Origin: an uncultured Collinsella sp.
Lineage (GTDB): Bacteria; Actinomycetota; Coriobacteriia; Coriobacteriales; Coriobacteriaceae
Direction of reading: 5' to 3'
DNA length: 46,763 nt
NCBI GenBank assembly: GCA_900766165.1
Contig: CAAFUK010000053.1
Location: 1 to 46,763, forward strand
Part shown: positions 17,101 to 25,305 of the stretch, piece by piece
Layout: every line of letters starts with the position of its first letter
Position numbering within the stretch: the first letter of the stretch is position 1
Notes under the pieces: model-generated
Seen by the model: the letters and a program-made list of their open reading frames with translations, nothing else
Told to the model about the DNA's origin: nothing
Databases searched by the model: none
Position numbers and translations under genes: made by a program

Positions 17101-17374
17101 ACAGAATCACACCATCCCTGGCAATCTCATCGAGCAATTGCTGCGATAGGGACTCGTCGAGATTGACGACATCTACATCTAAAAGAGTATCAAGATGTTC
17201 CTCGATCAAATATGAGAAACGGCCGAAATCCCGGCAACCTGCTACGGCGATGTCAATATCGCTCTTGGGCAAGTTGTCGCCTCGAGCACGAGAACCAAAC
17301 AACACGACCTTCTCGGCGTCACATTCCAGAGCAAAAACTTCGATTTGCTTGTACACCTTGTCGAGAGATGTCAT
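17087..17374 (-). CDS. mntA: MntA-like minimal nucleotidyltransferase antitoxin
   Basis: This 95-residue minimal nucleotidyltransferase carries the hallmark GSRARG at residues 27-32, giving the GS-x10-D-x-D motif with Asp39 and Asp41. A third acidic residue is likely in LDVDVVNL. In type VII toxin-antitoxin modules this protein adds AMP groups to the HEPN toxin's RxxxxHxY tyrosine and so silences it. It is the first gene of the two-gene unit, and its end overlaps hepT. It stops about 9 nt before the end of the next minus-strand gene upstream (the Rrf2 regulator), so read-through from there is possible. Confidence 0.85.
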   Translation of the reverse strand: MTSLDKVYKQIEVFALECDAEKVVLFGSRARGDNLPKSDIDIAVAGCRDFGRFSYLIEEHLDTLLDVDVVNLDESLSQQLLDEIARDGVILYEKI

Positions 17375-17383
17375 TTGCAGCCC

Positions 17384-17815
17384 TTACAGCTTAATGTCAA
17401 AGTTGATCTCGGGAACGGCGGCTAGGTCGGCCAACGTCACGCCGTCGACGTATTTTTCGATCACGTCGTCCAGACCGCGCCAGAACTTGACGGTCGAGCA
17501 CAAATCGCTGCGGGTGCAGCTGTTGTCGATGCCGTCGCACGCCACGGGCGCCGTGCTCCCCTCGACGGCGCGCAGGATGTCACCCGCACGTACCTCGGAG
17601 GGATCCTTGGCCATCATGTAGCCGCCGCCCTTGCCGCGCACGCTCTTAAGCAGGCCAGCCTTCATAAGCGGACGAACCAGCTGCTCCAAATACTTTTGCG
17701 AGATATGCTCGCGGTCGGCAACCTCGCGCAGGGCAATCTTGCCCTCGGCGTCGCCGAGCGCCGCGATATAGATCATCAGCCGGAGGGCATAGCGGCCCTT
17801 GGAAGAAATGAGCAT
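17384..17815 (-). CDS. Rrf2-family transcription regulator (IscR-like)
   Basis: This 143-residue DNA-binding protein starts MLISSKGRYALRLMIYIA, a hallmark of the Rrf2 family. Its winged helix (ISQKYLEQLVRPLMKAGLLKSVRGKGGGY) is complete. Three cysteines in the C-terminal loop, Cys93, Cys100 and Cys106, match the Fe-S ligand cluster of IscR-like sensors. It diverges from the suf operon across 220 bp, so it most probably represses or activates suf according to Fe-S status and may control itself. The ATG at 17815 has GGGAGGGTAGG directly upstream; the frame stays open further but without a better start. Candidate operators lie in the gap. Confidence 0.85.
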   Translation of the reverse strand: MLISSKGRYALRLMIYIAALGDAEGKIALREVADREHISQKYLEQLVRPLMKAGLLKSVRGKGGGYMMAKDPSEVRAGDILRAVEGSTAPVACDGIDNSCTRSDLCSTVKFWRGLDDVIEKYVDGVTLADLAAVPEINFDIKL

Positions 17816-17835
17816 ACCTACCCTCCCATCGTTGC

Positions 17836-17865
17836 TGGGACAAAATACCAGGAGTGTTTGTCCCA
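17836..17865. promoter_or_regulatory. Dyad TGGGACAAA-N12-TTTGTCCCA upstream of the Rrf2 gene
   Basis: Perfect 9-bp arms lie at 17836-17844 and 17857-17865, 21 bp ahead of the Rrf2 start codon. The right arm continues as TTTGTCCCAAATCTTA, and that whole 16-mer recurs after sufU. A further partial copy, TGTCCCACATCT, sits at 17903-17914. This is a candidate operator of the Rrf2 protein or a repeat-type hairpin. Confidence 0.55.
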
Positions 17866-17929
17866 AATCTTATGCACGCGGGGCAAACAAACCTGATTAT
17901 TATGTCCCACATCTAAAAAGTCGAGTGGA

Positions 17930-17973
17930 TTAGTCGGGTTTTCCCTTGACTAACGCCGAACCCATAGTAACTT
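17930..17973 (+). promoter_or_regulatory. suf operon promoter with overlapping TTAGTC/GACTAA dyad
   Basis: TTGACT (17946-17951) and TAACTT (17968-17973) with a 16-nt spacer form a plausible promoter about 65 nt before sufC. The dyad TTAGTC-N12-GACTAA (17930-17935, 17948-17953) overlaps the -35, which would suit a repressor site. GACTA/TAGTC half-sites also occur in E. coli IscR type 1 operators, but there with a much shorter spacer. Confidence 0.45.
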
Positions 17974-18037
17974 TATTCCGAGAAGATTCCTAGGGTTTAG
18001 TACACCTATGAGTACACCATATACAGAGAGGGACAGC

Positions 18038-18838
18038 ATGAGCGCAAATCCGCTGCTTTCCATCGAAGGTCTGACCGCCTCCGTGGACGAGAAGACCATC
18101 CTCCACAACGTCAACCTCAACGTCGCCGCCGGCGAGACCCACGTGCTGATGGGACCCAACGGCGCCGGCAAGTCCACCCTCGGCCACCTGGTCATGGGCG
18201 ACCCCGTCTACACGGTCAACGACGGCCGCATCGTCTTTGACGGCCAGGACATCACCGAGCTCACCACCGACAAGCGTTCGCGCGCCGGCCTGTTCCTGAG
18301 CTTCCAGGCCCCGGTCGAGATTCCGGGCGTGCCACTGTCGAGCTTTTTGCGCGCCAGCATCGCCGGCCGCCCCGGCCTGGAGATGAAGGGCAAGGAGTTC
18401 CGCCGCCGCGTGAAGGAGCTCGCGGCCGAGCTCAACATGGATACCGCCTACCTCAACCGCGAGCTGGGCGTGGGTTTCTCGGGCGGCGAGAAAAAGAAGG
18501 TCGAGATGCTCCAGCTTCTGCTGCTGCAGCCCAAGCTCGCCATCCTGGACGAGACTGACTCCGGCCTGGACGTCGACGCCCTTTCCACCGTCAGTCATGG
18601 CATGGACGCCTACCGCAAGAGCTGCGACGGCTCCATGCTCATCATCACGCACAACACGCGCATCCTGGAGCACCTGGATGTCGACCGCGTCCACGTTATG
18701 GTCAAGGGCCACATCGTGCGCGAGGACGACGCCTCGCTCATCCCCTGGATCGACAAGAACGGCTTTGAGACCTTCGAGCGCGAGGCCGCCGAGCAGCGCG
18801 CCCAGGCCGAGGCCGCCGCTGCCGAGCAGCAGGCGTAA
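18038..18838 (+). CDS. sufC: SufC, ATPase of the SufBCD Fe-S assembly complex
   Basis: This 266-residue ABC-type ATPase has Walker A GPNGAGKST (39-47), a Q-loop around SFQAPVEIPGV, the signature FSGGEKKK (147-154), Walker B LAILDETDSGLD (167-178) and an H-loop IITHN. The EKKK after the signature and the PxEIPG loop are typical of SufC rather than of transporters, and no permease is nearby. It drives conformational change of SufB-SufD in the cytosol. It has a short Ala/Glu/Gln-rich C-terminal tail. The ATG at 18038 has GAGAGGGA 5 nt upstream and is preferred over one ten codons earlier. It leads the operon; sufB follows after 12 nt. Confidence 0.95.
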   Translation: MSANPLLSIEGLTASVDEKTILHNVNLNVAAGETHVLMGPNGAGKSTLGHLVMGDPVYTVNDGRIVFDGQDITELTTDKRSRAGLFLSFQAPVEIPGVPLSSFLRASIAGRPGLEMKGKEFRRRVKELAAELNMDTAYLNRELGVGFSGGEKKKVEMLQLLLLQPKLAILDETDSGLDVDALSTVSHGMDAYRKSCDGSMLIITHNTRILEHLDVDRVHVMVKGHIVREDDASLIPWIDKNGFETFEREAAEQRAQAEAAAAEQQA

Positions 18839-18850
18839 AGGGGCGACGCA

Positions 18851-20263
18851 ATGACCAAGAACCGCACCGAGGTCGCGGACATCGACCGCAGCCTCTACGA
18901 CTTCACCTATGGCGAGGAGGGATTTGAGCGCCTCGACGCCGGCATCACGCCCGACATCGTGCGCGAGATCAGCGCCAAGAAGGACGAGCCGCAGTGGATG
19001 CTCGACCTGCGCTTAAAGTCCCTCGAGATCTTTAATCGTTTTCCCGACCCGACGTGGGGCCCCTCCATCGAGGGCCTGGACATGGATAACATCGTCACCT
19101 ATGTCAAGCCCAACACCGACCAAAAGCACGACTGGGAGTCGGTGCCCGACGACATCAAGAGCACCTTTGAGCGCCTGGGCATCCCCGAGGCCGAGCGCAG
19201 CTATCTGGCAGGCGTCGGCGCGCAGTACGACTCCGAGCTCGTCTACCACAACATGCAGGACACGGCGTCTAAGATGGGCATCGTCTACTCCGGCATCGAG
19301 GAGGCCCTGCACGACCCGCAGTGGGAACCGCTCATCCACGAGAAGTTTATGACGCTCATCCCGCCCACCGACCACAAGTTTGCGGCCCTGCACGGCGCCG
19401 TATGGTCGGGCGGCTCGTTTGTCTACGTGCCCAAGGGCACCAAGCTCGACTTCCCGCTGCAGAGTTACTTCCGTCTTAACGCCAAGGGCGCCGGCCAGTT
19501 TGAGCACACGCTCATCATCGTCGAGGACGATGCCGACCTGCACTTCATTGAGGGTTGCTCCGCGCCCAAGTACAACGTGGCCAACCTCCACGCCGGCGCC
19601 GTCGAGCTCTTTGTGGGCAAGCGTGCGCACCTGCGCTACTCTACCATCGAGAATTGGTCCAAGAACATGTACAACCTCAACACCAAGCGTGCGCGCGTGG
19701 ACGAGGACGGCGACATCGAGTGGATCAGCGGCTCCTTCGGTAGCCACGTGGGCTACCTCTACCCCATGAGCGTGCTCAGCGGACGCCGCGCCCGCTCGAG
19801 CTTTACCGGCATTACCTTTGCCGGCGCCGGCCAGAACCTGGATACCGGCTGCAAGGTCGTGCTCAACGCGCCCGATACTTCGGCAACCGTCGAGACCAAG
19901 GGCATCTCCAAGAGCGGCGGCATCCAGACCTTCCGCAGCTCCATCGTGGCCACGCCCAAGGCCGAGGGTTCCAAGGCAACCGTGAGCTGCCAGTCGCTCA
20001 TGCTCGACGACCAGAGCCGCTCCGACACCATCCCCGCCATGGACATCCGCGCCAAGAATGTCGACATCGGCCACGAGGCCACCATCGGCCGTATCGGCGA
20101 CGATAAGGTGTTCTACCTGATGAGCCGCGGTATCTCGGAGGAAGAAGCCCGTACCATGATCGTCAACGGCTTTGCCAACCCGGTCTCCAAGGAGCTACCG
20201 CTGGAGTACGCCGTCGAGATGAACAACCTGATCAAGCTCGAGATGGAAGGAGCGATCGGATAA
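18851..20263 (+). CDS. sufB: SufB, Fe-S cluster scaffold subunit
   Basis: This 470-residue protein spans the full SufB family: an N-terminal helical part, then the long beta-helix with VPKGTKLDFPLQSYFR, LHFIEGCSAPKY, HAGAVELFVG, HLRYSTIENWSKN and the C-terminal DIGHEATIGRIGDD and MSRGISEEEA. SufB receives persulfide sulfur from SufS/SufU and builds the nascent cluster with SufD and SufC. The conserved Cys in GCSAPKY is present. Its stop TAA shares one base with the sufD ATG, so translation is coupled. The length is usual for the family. Confidence 0.95.
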   Translation: MTKNRTEVADIDRSLYDFTYGEEGFERLDAGITPDIVREISAKKDEPQWMLDLRLKSLEIFNRFPDPTWGPSIEGLDMDNIVTYVKPNTDQKHDWESVPDDIKSTFERLGIPEAERSYLAGVGAQYDSELVYHNMQDTASKMGIVYSGIEEALHDPQWEPLIHEKFMTLIPPTDHKFAALHGAVWSGGSFVYVPKGTKLDFPLQSYFRLNAKGAGQFEHTLIIVEDDADLHFIEGCSAPKYNVANLHAGAVELFVGKRAHLRYSTIENWSKNMYNLNTKRARVDEDGDIEWISGSFGSHVGYLYPMSVLSGRRARSSFTGITFAGAGQNLDTGCKVVLNAPDTSATVETKGISKSGGIQTFRSSIVATPKAEGSKATVSCQSLMLDDQSRSDTIPAMDIRAKNVDIGHEATIGRIGDDKVFYLMSRGISEEEARTMIVNGFANPVSKELPLEYAVEMNNLIKLEMEGAIG

Positions 20264-21534
20264 TGAAACAGACCACGAACACCGCTGCTACCACCCTTGA
20301 GCAGGTCAATGCGATGCCGGCTGCCACATGGGGCTGGCTGAAGATGAACCAGACCAAGCTCGAGCTCTCTGACGAGCTTGCCGCCGCTCCCGCCGAGACC
20401 GTTAAGGTTGAGGGCTTGGACGAGCAATTTGCTGGCGTGGCAGACGCGTTCGACGCCGCCATGGACGCCATGGCCGAGCGCTTCCCCGAGCGCCGCGCCT
20501 CCGCGCCCGGCGATGCCGCCGACCGCGCCCGCATCACGCCCGAGACCGAGCTCGACGTGCCCGCCACCTCCGTCTACCAGACCGGTGCCATTAAGCTGGA
20601 GGAGGAGCTCTCCCCCGCTGAGGCCTTCGAGACTGGCATGGGCGAGGCTGCCTACACCTACCTGGCCGACCACGCCACCAAGCGCGTCGTCATCGATGTG
20701 CCCGCATACAAGCACGCCACGGTTACCGTGCGTGTGAGCGGTGTCGATGCCGCCGCGGCCATCGCCGCCATCGACGTCGTCGTCCGTCCCCAGTCGACGC
20801 TCGACCTGCAGATCGCCCTGGACTCCCCCGTTGCCGGCGAGGGCGTCGTGGGATCCGTGCTGCGCGTGTGCGCCCACGAGTACGCCACCGTCAACGTGAC
20901 CTGCACGCAGACGCTCGACGATAGCTGGATCGCGCTCGACGACACCGGCCTGTTCCTGGACGAGGGCGCGCGCGTCAACGTGCAGCACACCGTCCTGGGT
21001 GCCGGCGCCAGCGCCACCGGCCTTGCCGGCGACCTGCTGGGCGATACCGCCAAGGTCACCATCGATACTGACTACCTGGGCGCCCGAGAGCAGGTGCGCG
21101 ACTTTAACTACGAGCTGCGCCACCGCGGTCGCAAGACCGAGTGCGAGATCGACGCCAACGGCGTGCTGACCGGCACGTCCAAGAAGGTCTACCGCGGCAC
21201 CATCGACCTCGTGCACGGTTGCAAGGGTGCAACCGGCACCGAGCGCGAGACGGTGCTTTTGGCCAACAAGGGCGTCGACAACAAGACCGTTCCCGTCATT
21301 CTCTGCGACGAGGACGACGTCGCCGGCAACCACGGCGCCACCATCGGTCACGTCCGCGACGAGCAGCTGTTCTACCTCGCCTGCCGCGGCCTTGACCAAA
21401 ACGCCGCCGAGGACCTGTTCATCCGCGCCAAGCTGGAGGACGCCGCGCTTTCCGCCACCGACGAGCGCACCCGCGCAGCCGTCGTCCGCCTGGGCAACAA
21501 CCTGATCGACAACTTTGAAGAGGAGCTCGCATGA
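20263..21534 (+). CDS. sufD: SufD, partner subunit of SufB
   Basis: This 423-residue SufBD-family protein has a weakly conserved N-terminal half and a beta-helix with FNYELRHRGRKTECEIDANGV, the family's GNHGATIGHVRDEQLFYLACRGLD and a final EEEL. It pairs with SufB on the SufC dimer and takes part in iron entry. The end of the conserved segment has the His of NHGATIG expected in SufD. The gene overlaps sufB by one base and sufS by four (ATGA), so the operon is very tightly packed. It is less conserved than SufB, as is usual. Confidence 0.92.
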   Translation: MKQTTNTAATTLEQVNAMPAATWGWLKMNQTKLELSDELAAAPAETVKVEGLDEQFAGVADAFDAAMDAMAERFPERRASAPGDAADRARITPETELDVPATSVYQTGAIKLEEELSPAEAFETGMGEAAYTYLADHATKRVVIDVPAYKHATVTVRVSGVDAAAAIAAIDVVVRPQSTLDLQIALDSPVAGEGVVGSVLRVCAHEYATVNVTCTQTLDDSWIALDDTGLFLDEGARVNVQHTVLGAGASATGLAGDLLGDTAKVTIDTDYLGAREQVRDFNYELRHRGRKTECEIDANGVLTGTSKKVYRGTIDLVHGCKGATGTERETVLLANKGVDNKTVPVILCDEDDVAGNHGATIGHVRDEQLFYLACRGLDQNAAEDLFIRAKLEDAALSATDERTRAAVVRLGNNLIDNFEEELA

Positions 21535-22856
21535 TCGACACCGAGCACGTTAAATGCGATACCTGCACTGCCCCCGAGCCCATGGAGCTCGACGCCAGCG
21601 ACGAGGCTTCGCGCGGCTGGCCCACCGTAGACATCGAAACCAACCCCTACAAGGCGCAGTTCCCGCTCTTCCAGCAGCACCCCGAGATCGCCTTCCTCGA
21701 TAGCGCCGCCACCGCGCAGCGCCCTGCCTGTGTGCTCGACGCCGAGCGCGACTTCTATCAGCGCATGAACGCCAACCCCCTGCGTGGCCTGTACTCGCTG
21801 TCCGTCGAGGCCACTGAGGCTATCGCGAAGGTGCGCCAGCAGATCGCCGACCTCATCGGCGCTGCCCAGGCCAACGAGGTCGTCTTCACCCGCAACACGA
21901 GCGAGTCGCTCAACCTGGTCGCCAAGAGCTTTGCACCCACGGTACTCGAGCCCGGTGACGAGGTCGTCATCACTATCATGGAGCACCACTCCAACCTGAT
22001 TCCGTGGCAGCAGGTCTGCCGCGAGACCGGCGCCAAGCTCGTCTACCTGTATCCCACCAAGACCGGCCAGCTCACGACCGAGGAGGTTCTTGCCAAGGTG
22101 GGTCCCAAGACCAAGATCCTGGCCGTGGGACAGGTCTCCAACGTGCTGGGCGTCGAGAACCCGGTCAAGAACCTCGGCAAACTCGTGCACAAGTACGGCG
22201 GCTACCTGGTCGTCGACGGCGCGCAGTCGCTGCCGCACATGCCGGTCGATGTGGCCGACCTGGGCGCCGACTTCTTTGCCTTTAGTGCGCACAAGGCCAT
22301 GGGCCCCATGGGCATCGGCGTGCTGTGGGGCAAGATGGACCTGCTCAACGCCATGCCGCCCATGCTTACCGGCGGCGAGATGATCGATTCGGTCACCGAG
22401 CAGGACGCTGTCTGGGCTCCCGTCCCCGAGAAGTTCGAGGCCGGCACGCAGGACGCCGCCGGCATCTTCGCCACGGGTGCGGCACTCGACTACCTGGTTA
22501 ACACCGTGGGTTACGAGAACATCCAAGCACGCGAGCAGGCACTCGTCCACTACCTGATGGGCGAACTCATGCAGCTCGACTTTGTCCAGATCATCGGCTC
22601 GATCTATTGGGACAACCACCACGGCGTCGTGAGCTTTAACGTCAAGGGTATCCACCCGCACGACGTCGCGAGCATCATGGACATGGACGGCGTCTGCATC
22701 CGCGCCGGTCACCACTGCGCGCAGCCGCTGCTCACCTGGCTGGGCGTCGAGAATCTTGCCTGCTGCCGCGCCAGCGTAGCCTTCTACAACGACAAGGCCG
22801 ACATCGACAAGTTCATCGCCGGCCTGCATCACGTTTGGAGCACGTTCAATGGGTAA
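21531..22856 (+). CDS. sufS: SufS, group II cysteine desulfurase
   Basis: This 441-residue PLP enzyme takes sulfur from L-cysteine and passes it on as persulfide. The PLP-binding Lys is K255 in FSAHKAMGP. His153 (MEHHSN) and Asp229 (VVDGAQS) contact the cofactor. The catalytic Cys is C396 in RAGHHCAQPL, with the short loop typical of group II enzymes that need SufU or SufE. It has about 45 extra residues at the N-terminus compared with typical SufS, including C9-x-x-C12 (VKCDTCTAPE), a feature worth noting. The start overlaps the sufD stop, and no later start has a better ribosome-binding site. Confidence 0.95.
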   Translation: MIDTEHVKCDTCTAPEPMELDASDEASRGWPTVDIETNPYKAQFPLFQQHPEIAFLDSAATAQRPACVLDAERDFYQRMNANPLRGLYSLSVEATEAIAKVRQQIADLIGAAQANEVVFTRNTSESLNLVAKSFAPTVLEPGDEVVITIMEHHSNLIPWQQVCRETGAKLVYLYPTKTGQLTTEEVLAKVGPKTKILAVGQVSNVLGVENPVKNLGKLVHKYGGYLVVDGAQSLPHMPVDVADLGADFFAFSAHKAMGPMGIGVLWGKMDLLNAMPPMLTGGEMIDSVTEQDAVWAPVPEKFEAGTQDAAGIFATGAALDYLVNTVGYENIQAREQALVHYLMGELMQLDFVQIIGSIYWDNHHGVVSFNVKGIHPHDVASIMDMDGVCIRAGHHCAQPLLTWLGVENLACCRASVAFYNDKADIDKFIAGLHHVWSTFNG

Positions 22857-23283
22857 TCTGTACACCTCCACCACATTTATGGAGCACAACTCGCACCCCG
22901 ACTACAAGTACGAGATGGACGCCCCCACGCACGAGCACGACGGTATCAACCCCAGCTGCGGAGACGAGCTCACCTTGCAGCTACGTGTCGAGAACAACGT
23001 GATCGAGGAGGCCTCCTTTACCGGCCACGGCTGCGCCATCAGCCAGGCAAGCGCCGATATCATGGCCGACCTCATCACCGGCGAGACGGTCAAAGAGGCG
23101 CGTCGCCTGGCAGAGCTCTTCCTCGCCATGATCCGCGGCGAGCAGCTCTCCGAGGAAGACCTGGAAGACCTAGACGAAGCCGCCCAGCTCCAGGACATCT
23201 CGCACATGCCCGCCCGCGTCAAATGCGCCGAGCTCGCCTGGCGCACCCTCGACGGCATGCTCACGGGACAAAATAATCAGTAG
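22849..23283 (+). CDS. sufU: SufU, zinc-dependent sulfur transfer protein
   Basis: This 144-residue IscU-like protein has the SufU features: Cys37 and Asp39 in NPSCGDELTL, Cys62 in GHGCAISQASAD and Cys126 in RVKCAELAW, which bind zinc, plus the SufU-specific insertion around residues 80-120. In gram-positive bacteria SufU accepts persulfide sulfur from SufS. It overlaps sufS by 8 bp and closes the sufCBDSU operon. Its stop codon lies inside the second TTTGTCCCAAATCTTA dyad. Confidence 0.93.
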   Translation: MGNLYTSTTFMEHNSHPDYKYEMDAPTHEHDGINPSCGDELTLQLRVENNVIEEASFTGHGCAISQASADIMADLITGETVKEARRLAELFLAMIRGEQLSEEDLEDLDEAAQLQDISHMPARVKCAELAWRTLDGMLTGQNNQ

Positions 23284-23301
23284 TATTTGTCCCAAATCTT
23301 A
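23264..23301. repeat. Second copy of the suf-flanking dyad
   Basis: GGGACAAA (23265-23272) and TTTGTCCC (23286-23293) are separated by 13 nt, and the right half continues as TTTGTCCCAAATCTTA (23286-23301), identical over 16 nt to 17857-17872. The element spans the sufU stop codon and lies 48 nt before the end of the convergent transposase gene. It may be an operator, a weak terminator or a repeat left by the transposase. Confidence 0.6.
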
Positions 23302-23348
23302 AGAATTATGTTGGCTGAATCACTTGACAAGAGTGGTTCGGCCATTTT

Positions 23349-24149
23349 CTATTCCGAGCCCTCAGCCTGAGCCTTCACCCGCGCATAAGCGCGCACGATA
23401 CGAGAGACGGTACTCTTGCTGATTCCCGTATACCGTTCGATCTCGCGCACCGTGTAGCCGACATCGTGCAGGGCGAAAATGATTCCGTCTCGCCGCGCGG
23501 GTGCTACGGTCTTGAGTTCGTTGAGCGGCACACCCAGGCGCTTCGCCATCTTGTCGGCAAACGCACGCCGCTCCCACTCCGTCTCATCCATATCGTGAAT
23601 CACCGGATCGGAACCATCGGGCATCGACAGAGAATAATCCAGAAACCCCTTGGCAGACTCAAAGAGCTCGAGCACACAAGAAGGGTCCGAAAATCCCCTC
23701 GTCGTATCGTTGTCATACGCTCTCAGATACTCGGCAAAGCTGCTCCAGGGATAACGCTCGATCAGGGCGATACCCGCCTCCTGCGGATTAGCGTGAACAT
23801 AGCGAATGGCAGCCATTAGATAACGGTCGGTATCGAGCGAGCGCCGGTCAAAACGGTTCTGGAACAGATGGCCCGTGCGCCCCGTGCGTTTATTGAACCG
23901 CCGCGCGTAGGTCAAAAGCAGCCGGTGCATCGCCGCGCTCATCGCGTCCTCGTAATCTGCAAGCACCAGATGCACGTGATTGTCCATAAGGCACCAGGCG
24001 ATAACCGTCACGCCCGCCTCGCGGCAGCACTCGCGCATCATCTCCAAAAACTCCCACCGGTCTTCATCGCCCTCAAAGATGAGCTGCTTGCCCACACCGC
24101 GAGCACAGACATGGTAAAAGCCGGTAACCGTTCTCCAAACGCGCTGCAT
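23349..24149 (-). CDS. REP-associated tyrosine transposase (Y1/RAYT family)
   Basis: This 266-residue protein of the Y1_Tnp fold starts RTVTGFYHVCARGV, has the HUH metal motif as NHVHLVL (His58, His60) and continues with RTGHLFQNRFDRR and a YVHANPQEAG segment; the nucleophile is probably Tyr117 or nearby. A C-terminal helix-turn-helix (VREIERYTGISKSTVSRIVRAY) is added, as in many gram-positive members. Such proteins act on short palindromic repeats rather than on flanking insertion-sequence ends. The frame extends upstream to 24362, but the ATG at 24149 has GAAGGGA 6 nt before it and begins the domain. It separates the suf operon from the second Fe-S locus. Confidence 0.8.
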   Translation of the reverse strand: MQRVWRTVTGFYHVCARGVGKQLIFEGDEDRWEFLEMMRECCREAGVTVIAWCLMDNHVHLVLADYEDAMSAAMHRLLLTYARRFNKRTGRTGHLFQNRFDRRSLDTDRYLMAAIRYVHANPQEAGIALIERYPWSSFAEYLRAYDNDTTRGFSDPSCVLELFESAKGFLDYSLSMPDGSDPVIHDMDETEWERRAFADKMAKRLGVPLNELKTVAPARRDGIIFALHDVGYTVREIERYTGISKSTVSRIVRAYARVKAQAEGSE

Positions 24150-24552
24150 GGCGCTCCCTTCGCCGGGATCTGATTGCCATCCAATACAGCACGATTGAAG
24201 CGTGCCATCAAAACATTCACGCAAAACAATACACTCGCGCGGCCAAAGGCAGTAAACGGGCGGCGAACGGCACAGTTGCAACAGGTCAGACCCCGCAACG
24301 CATACAAGAGCTGACCAAAAGCTTGCCCAAGACGAACCCCCTCTACGGAAGTTCGCGACCACAGAACATATAGTTAAACCGTTTCAATTAAAACTTCCGG
24401 ACTTCTCGCTACGAAAACTGAGCCGTTCGCCGAATATTCCGTGCATTTCGCGGTATTATAGGGGCTGCATGTCATGTCCCTTTCGAAGGGTCGCCCGGCA
24501 ATCGCCAGCCACGACCCCCAGACGGGACGCCAACACGATAGAGAGGAGAGGC
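24150..24552. other. Divergent intergenic region before the Fe-S scaffold gene
   Basis: No gene is supported in these 400 bases. A TATTAT at 24454-24459 is a likely -10 for the rightward operon; no strong -35 is seen. The 85-nt leader that follows contains a CCCTTTCGAAGGG hairpin at 24478-24490. Open frames in this stretch lack ribosome-binding sites and recognisable domains. Confidence 0.4.
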
Positions 24553-25287
24553 ATGCAGTACTCACAGGAAGTGGAGAACATGTGCCCCGTTGCCAAGGGT
24601 GCATACCACGGCCCCGCACCCATCCCCGAGGAGGGCAAGTGGGTCCAGGCTAAGGAGATTTCCGACATCTCCGGTCTTACGCACGGTGTGGGTTGGTGCG
24701 CACCTCAGCAGGGCGCCTGCAAGCTCACGCTGAACGTCAAGGACGGCATCATCGAGGAGGCCCTCGTTGAGACCATCGGCTGCTCGGGCATGACCCACTC
24801 TGCCGCCATGGCTTCCGAGATCCTTCCCGGTAAGACCATCCTCGAGGCCCTCAACACCGACCTCGTCTGCGACGCCATCAACGTTGCTATGCGCGAGATC
24901 TTCCTGCAGATCGTTTACGGCCGCAGCCAGACCGCGTTCTCCGAGGGCGGCCTGCCCGTGGGCGCCTCCCTCGACGACCTCGGCAAGGGCCTTCGCTCTC
25001 AGGTCGGCACCATGTTCGGCACCAAGGCCAAGGGCGCTCGTTACCTCGAGCTCGCTCAGGGCTACGTCACCCGCATGGCTCTCAACGACAAGAACGAGAT
25101 CATCGCGTTCGAGTTCCTGAACCTCGGCAAGTTCACCGACGCCGTCAAGGCCGGCAAGACCCCCGAGGAGGCCATCGCTGGCGCTATGGGCCACTATGGT
25201 CAGTGGGAGAACGCTGCCAAGTACATCGACCCGCGCACCGACGAGGAGACTCACTCCGTCGCCAGCGTGTTCCCGGTTCACGAGTAG
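24553..25287 (+). CDS. IscU/NifU-like Fe-S assembly scaffold protein
   Basis: This 244-residue protein is related to the NifU N-terminal/IscU fold (IETIGCSGMTHSAAMASEILPGKTILEAL), which corresponds to the GCG...A..S segment of scaffold proteins. Cysteines at 11, 49, 56, 77 and 106 are candidate ligands. It is longer than IscU because of an N-terminal lead and a C-terminal part containing a FEFLNLGKF segment. It forms an operon with the GGGtGRT protein 18 nt downstream, a pairing I know from other anaerobic gut bacteria. The ATG at 24553 has GAGAGGAGAGG upstream and is preferred over an earlier in-frame ATG. Its exact client is unknown; its nearness to suf supports a cluster-related role. Confidence 0.75.
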   Translation: MQYSQEVENMCPVAKGAYHGPAPIPEEGKWVQAKEISDISGLTHGVGWCAPQQGACKLTLNVKDGIIEEALVETIGCSGMTHSAAMASEILPGKTILEALNTDLVCDAINVAMREIFLQIVYGRSQTAFSEGGLPVGASLDDLGKGLRSQVGTMFGTKAKGARYLELAQGYVTRMALNDKNEIIAFEFLNLGKFTDAVKAGKTPEEAIAGAMGHYGQWENAAKYIDPRTDEETHSVASVFPVHE

Positions 25288-25305
25288 AAAGGGAGGGAAA
25301 TAACT

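Noticed and set aside
21372..22889. Long open frame antisense to sufS
   Set aside because: It is a codon-bias shadow of sufS, whose catalytic motifs are all present on the plus strand.
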